64,000 nucleotides of DNA from NCBI RefSeq assembly GCF_042683245.1, contig NZ_JBHUJB010000009.1, forward strand, positions 88,895-152,894, given 5' to 3'. Below the pieces are notes generated by a model. It did not search any database, was not told the DNA's origin, and worked only from the letters and a program-made list of their open reading frames with translations. The DNA comes from Rubritalea tangerina (GTDB taxonomy: Bacteria > Verrucomicrobiota > Verrucomicrobiia > Verrucomicrobiales > Akkermansiaceae). Position 1 is the first letter of the stretch; the number at the start of each line of letters is the position of its first letter. Below, one piece after another: positions 16,615-24,719 of this stretch. The translations under genes were made by a program, and so were the position numbers.

Positions 16615-19482
16615 ATGAAACCCTATTGCTACCTTCTGATTGCAGGTACATGTCTCCTGCTCTCACCTTATGGCGTCAAACCTCAGGACCAATCTCTGAG
16701 TCTCAATTCCCCACTTGCTACTGCTGCCCCCTCCAGCGTCTCAATCACGAACGAGACGAATTCGAGTAAACAAGCCCCAGATCCCCCCCACACACGCACA
16801 TCCTCCCACGACACGAACACCCTACCCCCTCAGTCCGCACTGCCGAGAATCCACAAGACAACGCTCGCAAACCCACAAGTCCGTCAACAAGTAGTTCGCA
16901 GCCTACAGAATTGGCACACACAACAAGTAGCACACATCCCCAATCACCCCAATCTACCTCGCTCTGGAACTACCAACGAAGGCATGGAATACCAACTCAT
17001 GGGAATGCATGAGGGCGCCCCACTCTACCGCAGCACGAAAAATGTCAATGCCTCCATTACCGTCAACGCAACTAATGCCAGAAACACTTACCAACTCAAT
17101 GGAGCTGGTGTGTCCTCAGCCATTTGGGATAGCAACGCAGCAAGAACCAGCCATAATGAATTCTCAGGTCGAGTCACCACAAACGATTCCGCAACCACGC
17201 TTTCGTACCACCATACGCATGTCTCTGGCACCATTCTAGGAAATGGTAGCAATAGCCTTGCTCTCGGACTAGCTCCAGCCGCCACACTCCTCAGCCACGA
17301 TTGGAATAATGACTTGGCTGAAATTGCTAGCATTGCGGCAGCGTCCCCTAATGATAACGACAAAATCACAACGTCTAACCATTCTTACGGCCCCATTGCA
17401 GGTTGGGTCTATGCCAATTTTACAGGATACACTGGTTGGCATTGGGTAAGCTCTAGTAACTCAGAACATACCCTCTTTGGCCAATATAACCAAAACGTCT
17501 GGAACCTAGATAACATCTGCTCCGCTGCCCCCTACTACACTTCTTTCTGGGCCGCAGGTAATGACCGAACAGATGGCCCGCAAAACGGTGAAATCTGCTT
17601 CATTTGGTTAGGTGGAAACCAATGGAGCGTCGCCAACTATTCAAACGCCGTACACCCACCACGAGAAAGAGACCTCCAATACGACACCATCGCTGGAGAA
17701 GCTGTCGCTAAAAATGTTATCACCGTCGGAGCTACATACGACGGAGTTTCAAACGCCACTCGCTCAGTAAACCAAGCGAATATCTCCACCTTCAGTAGCT
17801 GGGGGCCTACAGATGACGGTCGTATCAAACCAGATATCGTAGCGAACGGTGTCAGCCTCACCTCGGCAGATTCAGGATCTAACGGGAGTTACCGTTCCCT
17901 TAGCGGCACCTCAATGGCTAGCCCCTCAGCCATGGGTGCAGCACTCCTCATCCAACAACATTATTCCAATTTGTTCCCCAATCAACGGATGCGAGCCAGC
18001 AGCTTAAAAGGCCTCCTCATCCACACTGCCGATGACCTAGGCAACCCTGGTCCCGATTACCAATACGGCTGGGGACTCGTCAATACCGTCAAGGCTCTTC
18101 AAATCCTCGACACTCAGGCTAATAACCCAAACTTTCACTCACTCACTGAAAACACCCTTTCTAACGAGTCCCCAGAATTCACTAGAGACTTTCACTGGGA
18201 TGGAACAAGCCAGACCTTGCGCATCACATTATGTTGGACCGACCCCGTTCCCCCCACCCCGATTTCAGGCCTAGACAACCCCCAGCTCAGCCTAGTCAAC
18301 GACCTAGACATTCGACTCATCACCCCATCTGGAGACACCATATACCCCTGGATACTCAATCCCTCATCACCATCTACCCCTGCCACAAATGGCGATAACT
18401 ACCGCGATAACGTTGAACAAATCATCCTCAGTTTACCAGTCAAAGGACTTTACCAACTACAAATCACCCATAAAGGCTCCCTCCTTGGCGGCCAGCAACA
18501 CTTCAGCCTCATCATGCAAGGTCATCGGCCAAGCGCTTTCGCACGTTGGAATATGAATGAGTCGAATAACTCCATCGTAGACGACTCCGGAAATGGTCGA
18601 AACGCTCAAACTACACCCAGTGGAACAGCCTTCACCCAAGGCCGTCAAGGCCCCGGCCTCTTTCTCAACGGCATCACCGGTGCCATGCTACTTCCCCCTC
18701 TTGATCTCGACTCGGACACATTCAGCCTCTGCGCTTGGATCAAACCTACTCTCCCTAACGACTCGAAATCCATACTCTTCCATGGCCTGTCATCCACCGG
18801 AGAATGCGAAATCTTTCTCAACAACCAACAACAACTTGGCTACACTTGGACAAGCAATAACCAAACCACAACAAGCCAAAGCCAGCTCAGCCCACCTACC
18901 AACACTTGGTCATTTATTGCCCTCAATATCACCCCCACCCAAGCCACCCTTACTCTCAATGATGGTAACACATGGTCGTCACACTCTAACACTTCCACAC
19001 ATCCCGCCCAAAGCTTCGACCAAGTCAGCTATATCGGATCTTCATCAACTGCTAACCATCACCTCGCCGCTACAATCGATACAGTCCAACTCTTTAACTA
19101 TTCCCTCTCATCAAACCAAATTACCCATAGCTACCTTAACTCACTCCCTCCATCAGCCCTTTTTGCCAGCCAACTAGGACTCAGCGGACAAGATATCGAA
19201 CCCGATTCCGACGTCGACAATGACGGTACTAGCAACTTGTTAGAATGGGCTCTTGGAAGCGACATCACATCTCCTAACAGAACTATTTCATTCACAAAAG
19301 TATCGAACTCCCTCACTCTGGAATACTCCGACGCCATGCGAGAGGGTGTCACCCTAACCCCTCAATGGTCGGATAATCTACTAGATTGGTATTCTACTGG
19401 ATTCATCATCTCAGAAGATGGGGCCAGCATAGAGAGCTCAGACCCGCACCTATTCATACGCCTGCACGTACAAGTCGAATGA
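16615..19482 (+). CDS. Secreted S8 subtilisin-like protease with LamG-type domain
   Basis: 955 residues. A signal peptide (about 1-23) and a prodomain-like Pro/Ser/Thr-rich stretch precede the catalytic domain. The triad is visible as Asp172 (SAIWDSNAARTSHNEF), His199 (YHHTHVSGT) and Ser433 (LSGTSMASPSA). The Asp context WDSNA-RT-H-EF is that of the KP-43-like subgroup rather than the VIDTG of subtilisin. A P-domain-like beta region follows (500-640), then a LamG/concanavalin-like domain (about 640-840) and a tail with DSDVDNDGTSNLLEWALGSD, seen in many Verrucomicrobiota secreted proteins. No PEP-CTERM signal is present. It is likely an extracellular protease for nutrient acquisition. Confidence 0.9.
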   Translation: MKPYCYLLIAGTCLLLSPYGVKPQDQSLSLNSPLATAAPSSVSITNETNSSKQAPDPPHTRTSSHDTNTLPPQSALPRIHKTTLANPQVRQQVVRSLQNWHTQQVAHIPNHPNLPRSGTTNEGMEYQLMGMHEGAPLYRSTKNVNASITVNATNARNTYQLNGAGVSSAIWDSNAARTSHNEFSGRVTTNDSATTLSYHHTHVSGTILGNGSNSLALGLAPAATLLSHDWNNDLAEIASIAAASPNDNDKITTSNHSYGPIAGWVYANFTGYTGWHWVSSSNSEHTLFGQYNQNVWNLDNICSAAPYYTSFWAAGNDRTDGPQNGEICFIWLGGNQWSVANYSNAVHPPRERDLQYDTIAGEAVAKNVITVGATYDGVSNATRSVNQANISTFSSWGPTDDGRIKPDIVANGVSLTSADSGSNGSYRSLSGTSMASPSAMGAALLIQQHYSNLFPNQRMRASSLKGLLIHTADDLGNPGPDYQYGWGLVNTVKALQILDTQANNPNFHSLTENTLSNESPEFTRDFHWDGTSQTLRITLCWTDPVPPTPISGLDNPQLSLVNDLDIRLITPSGDTIYPWILNPSSPSTPATNGDNYRDNVEQIILSLPVKGLYQLQITHKGSLLGGQQHFSLIMQGHRPSAFARWNMNESNNSIVDDSGNGRNAQTTPSGTAFTQGRQGPGLFLNGITGAMLLPPLDLDSDTFSLCAWIKPTLPNDSKSILFHGLSSTGECEIFLNNQQQLGYTWTSNNQTTTSQSQLSPPTNTWSFIALNITPTQATLTLNDGNTWSSHSNTSTHPAQSFDQVSYIGSSSTANHHLAATIDTVQLFNYSLSSNQITHSYLNSLPPSALFASQLGLSGQDIEPDSDVDNDGTSNLLEWALGSDITSPNRTISFTKVSNSLTLEYSDAMREGVTLTPQWSDNLLDWYSTGFIISEDGASIESSDPHLFIRLHVQVE

Positions 19483-19672
19483 TCATCATCCCACATGCCC
19501 CCAATTAGATCAGCGCGCTTGCATAACAATTGAAGCAGCACATAAAAATCAGCCTTGACTCCACACCTCACAGCAACCTACAAACACATCATGCTTCTCA
19601 ACTCAACATATCGCATCCGACGTAGCGAGCGTGCACTCTAGCACGGCTGAGTAGAGATATACTTCATACTCC

Positions 19673-19707
19673 GCCCTGCTGATGCACGCCGCTCGCAGGG
19701 CTTTTTT
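19673..19707 (+). terminator. Terminator-like hairpin between the subtilase and rtcB-like genes
   Basis: GCCCTGC (19673-19679) pairs with GCAGGGC (19695-19701), followed by six Ts. It lies 190 bp past the subtilase stop and overlaps the first ATG of the rtcB reading frame (19682), so that ATG is unlikely to be the start. Confidence 0.65.
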
Positions 19708-19726
19708 GTGCCCACTTTTCCCAGCT

Positions 19727-19744
19727 GACCACCCACAGGTGGTC
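19727..19744 (+). promoter_or_regulatory. Perfect dyad just upstream of the rtcB-like start
   Basis: GACCACC (19727-19733), loop CACA, GGTGGTC (19738-19744), 18 bp before ATG 19763. It could be an operator or a leader hairpin. Confidence 0.35.
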
Positions 19745-19762
19745 GCGGTGTCTCACCACACC

Positions 19763-21322
19763 ATGCACTATTTTTACTTACTTCTTTTTATTTTGAAATT
19801 TCAAAAAACACACCTTCTCGAGGCAGGCTTCAATGACGGACCAGTTCTCGAACAAATCTACGCAAGCGGATTAGACATCATCTCTAACAAAGGGATCCAA
19901 TCCGTTTCCTACCTCATCAAACAACTCAAAAGAAAATACCCAGAACATCACGGATCACTCACCCTCAGAGATCAACCTGCCCCTCTAAGCCTAGCCATTG
20001 ATGCTTCAGATCCCGTAGAGACAAAAAACCTAACAAAGACATTGAAGCAAATGCAGGAACTGCTCCGCTGCCCAATGGTTGTCGAGGGCAGCCTAATGCC
20101 CGACGCCTGCCCTGCTGGTAGCGACGTAGCAAGCATGCCCGTGGGAGGGGCGATTGCTGTCAAAGATGCGATCATCCCTGCAGCCCATAGCTCAGACATC
20201 AGCTGTTCCTTACATGCCAGCTTCTTTGATGCAGACGCTCCCGTGGCTAATCTCCTTGACTCACTTCAGTCGATCACTCGATTTGGACCAGGAGGCAGAG
20301 CTCCTAATGAGCAAATCCACCACCCCGTCCTTGATGAGCCAATATGGAACAACCCTTTTCTCAGAAGGCTTGAATCCAAAGCGCATATGCATATGGCCGA
20401 CCAAGGAGACGGAAATCACTTCGCCTTCCTTGGAGAAATAAAAATTACCAGTGACTTGACAGAAACACTGTCAGCCCAGGGGCACCAAGAGCTGGCCAAC
20501 GCACTTAAATCACATACACAACTCAAAGTACTCATCACCCACCATGGCTCCCGGGGCCTCGGAGCCGCCCTCTATAAAAGAGGCCTAGAAGCCGCTATAA
20601 AACACACACGTAAATACGCCTCCAATATTCCAGATGCAGCAGCCTGGATCAGCACACTTTGCCCTGAAGGGAAAAACTACTGGGAAGCACTCCAATATGT
20701 CTCCCGTTGGACGAAAGCTAACCACGCCACCATTCATCAAAGGTTTCTTCAGCAAATCCAAAGCCCATTAGTGGCTTCAATTGGCAATGAACACAACTTT
20801 GTCTGGAGAAGGGACAACCTCTATTACCATGGCAAAGGAGCAACTCCGGCTTGGTCTGACTCCAACGGCAACCCACTCCTCGGTCTCATCCCTCTGAACA
20901 TGGCTGCCCCCATCCTTCTCACTCTCGGTAAAAACCAAGGAGAATACCTGAGCTTTTCACCACACGGTGCCGGACGCAATCTCGCACGAAAAGCACTCCT
21001 CAAAAAACTCCAACGTGGCGCTCGACCACAGATCCAAGACGCCATCACAAGCGGCACTGAGCACATCGACGCCCGCTGGTTTCTCGGCGAACCCGATGTC
21101 ACAGAATGCCCGATCGCATACAAATCCCCCACAACGATCCGCCAACAAATTCAATCCTACCAACTCGCTGACGTCATTGCAGAAATCCACCCACTCGGCT
21201 GCATTATGGCCGGCCGTTCACCTAAATACGAAAAACCACTCACACCAAAACAACTCCGCCAAATCCATCATCGATCCAATCGTAGAAAAATGCGCCAACA
21301 TGATTGGCTTACCGAAGAGTGA
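19763..21322 (+). CDS. rtcB: RtcB-family RNA ligase
   Basis: About 519 residues from ATG 19763 (TTG 19793 is also possible; the frame stays open to 19682, but a terminator hairpin covers that part). All RtcB active-site motifs are recognisable: DISC with the Mn-binding Cys, QGDGNHF, HHGSRGLG, GNEHNF, and SPHGAGR carrying the His that receives GMP. RtcB joins 2',3'-cyclic-phosphate or 3'-phosphate RNA ends to 5'-OH ends and repairs cleaved tRNA or rRNA under stress. The N-terminal HLLEAGFNDGPVLEQI segment is an extension seen in a divergent subgroup. No RtcA, Archease or RtcR gene lies nearby. Two small heat-shock genes and hslO follow on the same strand, suggesting a stress cluster. Confidence 0.87.
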   Translation: MHYFYLLLFILKFQKTHLLEAGFNDGPVLEQIYASGLDIISNKGIQSVSYLIKQLKRKYPEHHGSLTLRDQPAPLSLAIDASDPVETKNLTKTLKQMQELLRCPMVVEGSLMPDACPAGSDVASMPVGGAIAVKDAIIPAAHSSDISCSLHASFFDADAPVANLLDSLQSITRFGPGGRAPNEQIHHPVLDEPIWNNPFLRRLESKAHMHMADQGDGNHFAFLGEIKITSDLTETLSAQGHQELANALKSHTQLKVLITHHGSRGLGAALYKRGLEAAIKHTRKYASNIPDAAAWISTLCPEGKNYWEALQYVSRWTKANHATIHQRFLQQIQSPLVASIGNEHNFVWRRDNLYYHGKGATPAWSDSNGNPLLGLIPLNMAAPILLTLGKNQGEYLSFSPHGAGRNLARKALLKKLQRGARPQIQDAITSGTEHIDARWFLGEPDVTECPIAYKSPTTIRQQIQSYQLADVIAEIHPLGCIMAGRSPKYEKPLTPKQLRQIHHRSNRRKMRQHDWLTEE

Positions 21323-21454
21323 CAATCTGACGTGGCAAAATGACACCAATGGATACATTTTGTCACAAAATCTAGCTATGAGAAAAAACTGAAAGAAAGC
21401 CCAAAAAACCAATAAAGCACTCACATACAACAACAAATGACATTCAAACCAAAG

Positions 21455-21470
21455 TTGGCACACAAGATGC
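21455..21470 (+). promoter_or_regulatory. Candidate sigma-54 (-24/-12) promoter
   Basis: TTGGCAC at 21455-21461 and GC at 21469-21470 have exactly the ten-base spacing between GG and GC required for sigma-54. The -24 element is a perfect match; the -12 element reads ATGCA instead of TTGCA. The predicted start of transcription is about 20 bp upstream of the first hsp20 ATG (21501). A chance match is possible. Confidence 0.45.
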
Positions 21471-21500
21471 AATTATGAAATCAAACAATAAAACATTCAG

Positions 21501-21863
21501 ATGAGAACATTCACACCCTTTCACAACTCCAGCTTACTTCGCGACTTCAACTCCTTCTTCGAAGATGTGAGTCGCCCACAGAACCACCAACTCTTCTCAA
21601 CCTCAGAAGGCTGGGCCATCCGTGTGGACCTCCCTGGCTTCGAAAAAAGTGAACTGAACCTCAAGGTCGAAAATAAAGCACTCGAACTCAAAGCCGAATC
21701 CAAAGAAGGCGCCCCCCATAAACGCCAACCAGTAAGCCATCGCTTCGCCTTGGGTGACGAAGTCGATACTCAGGCCATCCACGCTAAACTCGACCAGGGG
21801 GTTCTCGAGATCACTTTGCCCAAAAAAGAAACCGAGGCACTCAAAACAATCACCATCCAATAA
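21501..21863 (+). CDS. Small heat-shock protein (Hsp20/alpha-crystallin), first of two
   Basis: 120 residues. An N-terminal arm (MRTFTPFHNSSLLRDFNSFFEDV) leads into the alpha-crystallin domain with VDLPGFEKSELNLKVENKALELKAE. The domain closes with the usual DQGVLEITLPK motif and a short C-terminal tail lacking a clear I-x-I. Such proteins hold unfolding proteins in ATP-independent oligomers. It is followed by a second hsp20 at 17 bp, and the two resemble MoxR-less tandem pairs seen in other bacteria, where hetero-oligomers can form. A sigma-54-like site lies upstream; no CIRCE element was found. Close to the usual length (130-150), slightly short. Confidence 0.92.
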   Translation: MRTFTPFHNSSLLRDFNSFFEDVSRPQNHQLFSTSEGWAIRVDLPGFEKSELNLKVENKALELKAESKEGAPHKRQPVSHRFALGDEVDTQAIHAKLDQGVLEITLPKKETEALKTITIQ

Positions 21864-21880
21864 CAACCACTTGCCAAGAA

Positions 21881-22252
21881 ATGAACCAACTTTGTAATAA
21901 TCCAGCATCCGGCATTGAGACTAAGAACACCGTTCGCCCTCACTACCAGACAAACCCTAACGAAACAGGCGTAACCGTCACCGTTGACCTTCCGGGAGTG
22001 TCAAAAGAACAACTCGCAATCACCACTGAGAAACAACGCGTTCAGCTAAAGGCAAAACGCAACGATGCCCTTCCTGAAGGCTGGAAACCAGTACGTTCAT
22101 ACTCCCCCATCACCGCCTACGAACTCCAGCTCAATGTCCACCCCGACCTCGACCCGAGCTCGATCGAAGCACATTTTAACCTCGGCGTTCTCACTCTTCA
22201 TATTGGACGCCGAAAAGAGAGCCTCCCACGTCAGATAGAGATATCCAACTGA
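21881..22252 (+). CDS. Small heat-shock protein (Hsp20/alpha-crystallin), second of two
   Basis: 123 residues, alpha-crystallin domain from about residue 28 (GVTVTVDLPGVSKEQLAITTEKQ, in part) to LGVLTLHIGRRKE, then a tail ending RQIEISN, where I-E-I is the C-terminal I-x-I type motif that docks into neighbouring subunits. It differs clearly from its upstream neighbour (only the VDLPG and GVL blocks align easily), so the pair diverged long ago rather than by recent duplication. Co-transcribed with the first copy and ended by a strong hairpin. Confidence 0.92.
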   Translation: MNQLCNNPASGIETKNTVRPHYQTNPNETGVTVTVDLPGVSKEQLAITTEKQRVQLKAKRNDALPEGWKPVRSYSPITAYELQLNVHPDLDPSSIEAHFNLGVLTLHIGRRKESLPRQIEISN

Positions 22253-22298
22253 GAGCACTTTACCCAATAACCGTTTTCATTGTGTAGGTAGAGTAGAT

Positions 22299-22328
22299 CT
22301 CCCGCATCCTCCTCGGAGGGTGTGGGAG
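22299..22328 (+). terminator. Strong hairpin after the hsp20 pair
   Basis: A stem of about 13 bp with two G-T wobbles (CTCCCGCATCCTC against GAGGGTGTGGGAG) sits 47 bp after the stop. The T tract is weak (a CTTTTA a few bases later), so it may be a terminator or an mRNA stabiliser. Confidence 0.6.
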
Positions 22329-22462
22329 TAATCGCTTTTACACTTCACAAATTACTCCATACGCCATAAACCCCAGCAAATTCTCGGCATTCGCCACTCA
22401 TTCTCACCTAACCACCAAATGCTCATGCCGGCTGCCACGCCAATCTCGAGCACACCACCACC

Positions 22463-23221
22463 ATGGAAACAGTAGAAGATTTCACCAAAGTTGAGTCCAT
22501 TTTCGTACGCGGCAGAAATGCTCTCATGCTGCGTGGACAGTTCACTCCCATCTACACGGACTACTATATCCACCTCATGGAAAACAAGCTGCGTCATAAA
22601 GAACAGCTCGATACCATCATCAAAGAAAAGCTCGCATTCCTGACACTCCACCTCACCGCGCGCCCATGGGCCGAAACCGTTGCTTGGACCGTCAACCTGC
22701 GTGCCCCGCGTGTTAATTTCTTCGCCACTGGGAGCTCAGTCCACGAAAGCATTACTGGACACCTCTTCACCGAAGGCGTCAAAGAAGGTGACCGAAATCT
22801 CCTCTACAGCCAAACAGTCGTTGACGGTAAAGAAGCACGACGCTCCACCATCGAACTCGAAGACAATGACCCAGTCCACTGGATCGAGAGCTACTACTCC
22901 CAAAGTGAACAACGCCCAGCTCGCGCATTCAAACTCGCAGACGAAAACTTTGTCCTCATTGCAGCACAACCAGATTGCGATCTCGAATGGCTAGAAAACC
23001 TCACCACAGAAGATGTCGAAAAACTCACAGAGACGGAGCCCACTAAACTCCTCGAAACCCGTAAGTTTCGCTTCCATTGTGGTTGCTCACCTGAAAAGTT
23101 CCTACCCTCCCTCGCCCAATTCAAAGGGAATGCCGAAGCTCTTTTCCAGGATGATGATGCTCTCGAAATCACATGCCCGCGCTGTGGTGGTAAACATATC
23201 ATCACCCCTGACATGTTTTAA
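22463..23221 (+). CDS. hslO: Redox-regulated chaperone Hsp33
   Basis: 252 residues. The N-terminal domain carries the family pattern (VRGRNALMLRGQF; HLTARPWAETVAW). The C-terminal redox switch has two cysteine pairs, HCGCSPEK and CPRCGGKH, which bind zinc when reduced; oxidation releases zinc and activates the holdase under oxidative stress. Spacing of about 38 residues between pairs is slightly longer than the classical CxC-X27-32-CxxC. It follows the hsp20 pair at 210 bp with a hairpin between, so it may have its own promoter, but the clustering of three holdases and an RNA-repair ligase is notable. Confidence 0.9.
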   Translation: METVEDFTKVESIFVRGRNALMLRGQFTPIYTDYYIHLMENKLRHKEQLDTIIKEKLAFLTLHLTARPWAETVAWTVNLRAPRVNFFATGSSVHESITGHLFTEGVKEGDRNLLYSQTVVDGKEARRSTIELEDNDPVHWIESYYSQSEQRPARAFKLADENFVLIAAQPDCDLEWLENLTTEDVEKLTETEPTKLLETRKFRFHCGCSPEKFLPSLAQFKGNAEALFQDDDALEITCPRCGGKHIITPDMF

Positions 23222-23379
23222 TACCACCTCGGTCCGAATGACTACATGGGCACCATTTCTCAGATTATCCCTGACTACTGCTGGTGCATAATGCAGTTTA
23301 TTCCAAGTGGCCTAACAAACATGGCTAGCTACCGACGCTAGCACACAAACAACCCCAAACACTTTACTATTTTATTCCG

Positions 23380-24633
23380 ATGTCTGTTCATGACACATTC
23401 ACTCAATACGTCCTTCCTACATACGGCAGGTTTCCACTCGTCCCCGAGAAAGCCCAAGGCTCATGGCTATGGGACAACCAAGGTAAGAAATACCTAGACT
23501 TCTGCACCGGCATTGCGGTCTGCTCTATCGGCCATTGCCACCCACGACTCGTTGAGGCGATCAAAGCACAAGCAAGCACACTCATGCATTGCTCAAACCT
23601 CTACGAAATCCCTCAACAAGCCGAGCTCGCCAAAACAATCGTCGATGACTTCGTCAAAATTCCAGGTAAGGTCTTCTTCTCAAATTCTGGTGCCGAGGCC
23701 AATGAAGGGCTCATCAAACTCGCTCGTAAATTTGGTAATGCCAGACCAGCTCCAGATGGCTCAGCAAGACACGAAGTAATCACTTTCAGAAATTCATTCC
23801 ATGGCAGAACCATGGGAACACTGACAGCCACTGGACAAGACGCTATTCAGGAGGGCTTCGCTCCTATCCTCCCCGGTGTCAACTATGCCACCTATAACGA
23901 CCTCGATTCAGTCAAAGCACAAATTACTGACAAAACCGCTGCCATCCTCCTCGAACCCATCCAAGGAGAAGGCGGCATCTTCAGTGCTACAGCTGACTTC
24001 CTCCGTGGCCTCCAAGCCCTCTGCATCGACCATGACCTTCTACTCATGTTCGATGAAGTCCAAGCCGGATTCGGCAGACTCGGCCACGACATGGCATGGA
24101 GAGCAATCGCACCTGAAATCCAACCAGATGCCATTTCATGGGCCAAAGGCATGGGCGGTGGTTTTCCCATCGGTGCCTTCTGGGTTTCAGATAGAGAAAT
24201 TGCCCCACAGCTAACGTTGAGCAGCCAACTCGGCCCCAGAACGCACGGCTCGACTTACGGCGGAAATCCCCTAGCCTGCGCAGCCTCACTCGCAGTGCTC
24301 CGTGAAATCAAAGAAGCCGAACTCAACAAAAATGTCATTGAACGTGAACAACAGGTTCGCGACACCCTGAACACATGGAACCACCCAGCGATTAGTGAGG
24401 TGAGAGGTAAAGGCCTCATGCTAGGAATTGCACTCAATGCCGATAGCATAAACACCGCTGAAGGCGTCACTCCTGCCTTAGCCCTCGTCTTGAAACTTAC
24501 CGAACTTGGCTTACTCACAGTGCCCGCAGGTGCTGAAGTCGTCAGATGGCTTCCGCCGCTCAATGTCTCAGCCGAAGAAGTCGATACAGCACTCTCGCTC
24601 ATGAGAACAGCCCTCGATTCCCTTACCTCATAA
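23380..24633 (+). CDS. argD: Acetylornithine aminotransferase (class III)
   Basis: 417 residues, fold-type I PLP enzyme. Visible are FCTGIAVCSIGHCHPRLVEAI near residue 42 (part: GIAVCSIGHCHP), FSNSGAEANEGLIKLAR, FDEVQAGFGRLG and the PLP-lysine site ISWAKGMGGGFPIG. These match ArgD, which makes N-acetylornithine in arginine synthesis and can also act in lysine synthesis (DapC). It stands alone, without other arg genes. A GCTAGC inverted repeat (23324-23342) lies 38 bp upstream and might be a regulatory site. GABA or ornithine aminotransferase are less likely alternatives. Confidence 0.88.
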   Translation: MSVHDTFTQYVLPTYGRFPLVPEKAQGSWLWDNQGKKYLDFCTGIAVCSIGHCHPRLVEAIKAQASTLMHCSNLYEIPQQAELAKTIVDDFVKIPGKVFFSNSGAEANEGLIKLARKFGNARPAPDGSARHEVITFRNSFHGRTMGTLTATGQDAIQEGFAPILPGVNYATYNDLDSVKAQITDKTAAILLEPIQGEGGIFSATADFLRGLQALCIDHDLLLMFDEVQAGFGRLGHDMAWRAIAPEIQPDAISWAKGMGGGFPIGAFWVSDREIAPQLTLSSQLGPRTHGSTYGGNPLACAASLAVLREIKEAELNKNVIEREQQVRDTLNTWNHPAISEVRGKGLMLGIALNADSINTAEGVTPALALVLKLTELGLLTVPAGAEVVRWLPPLNVSAEEVDTALSLMRTALDSLTS

Positions 24634-24667
24634 TACTTCGTGATTCTATAACCATTCACAGATAGTA

Positions 24668-24703
24668 AAACGCCCTGAAGTGTCTACCTTCAGGGCGTTT
24701 GCT
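24668..24703. terminator. Bidirectional terminator between argD and the sulfatase
   Basis: 13-bp perfect stem (24668-24680 with 24688-24700) flanked by A and T runs, located between two convergent genes. Confidence 0.88.
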
Positions 24704-24719
24704 TTGATCTCGATAAATC

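Noticed and set aside
19682..19762. First ATG of the rtcB frame
   Set aside because: It lies inside a terminator hairpin with a T tract; the added residues are not RtcB-like.
21323..21500. CIRCE element before the hsp20 genes
   Set aside because: No TTAGCACTC-N9-GAGTGCTAA pattern is present; only a 7-bp CAAAATG/CATTTTG inverted repeat.
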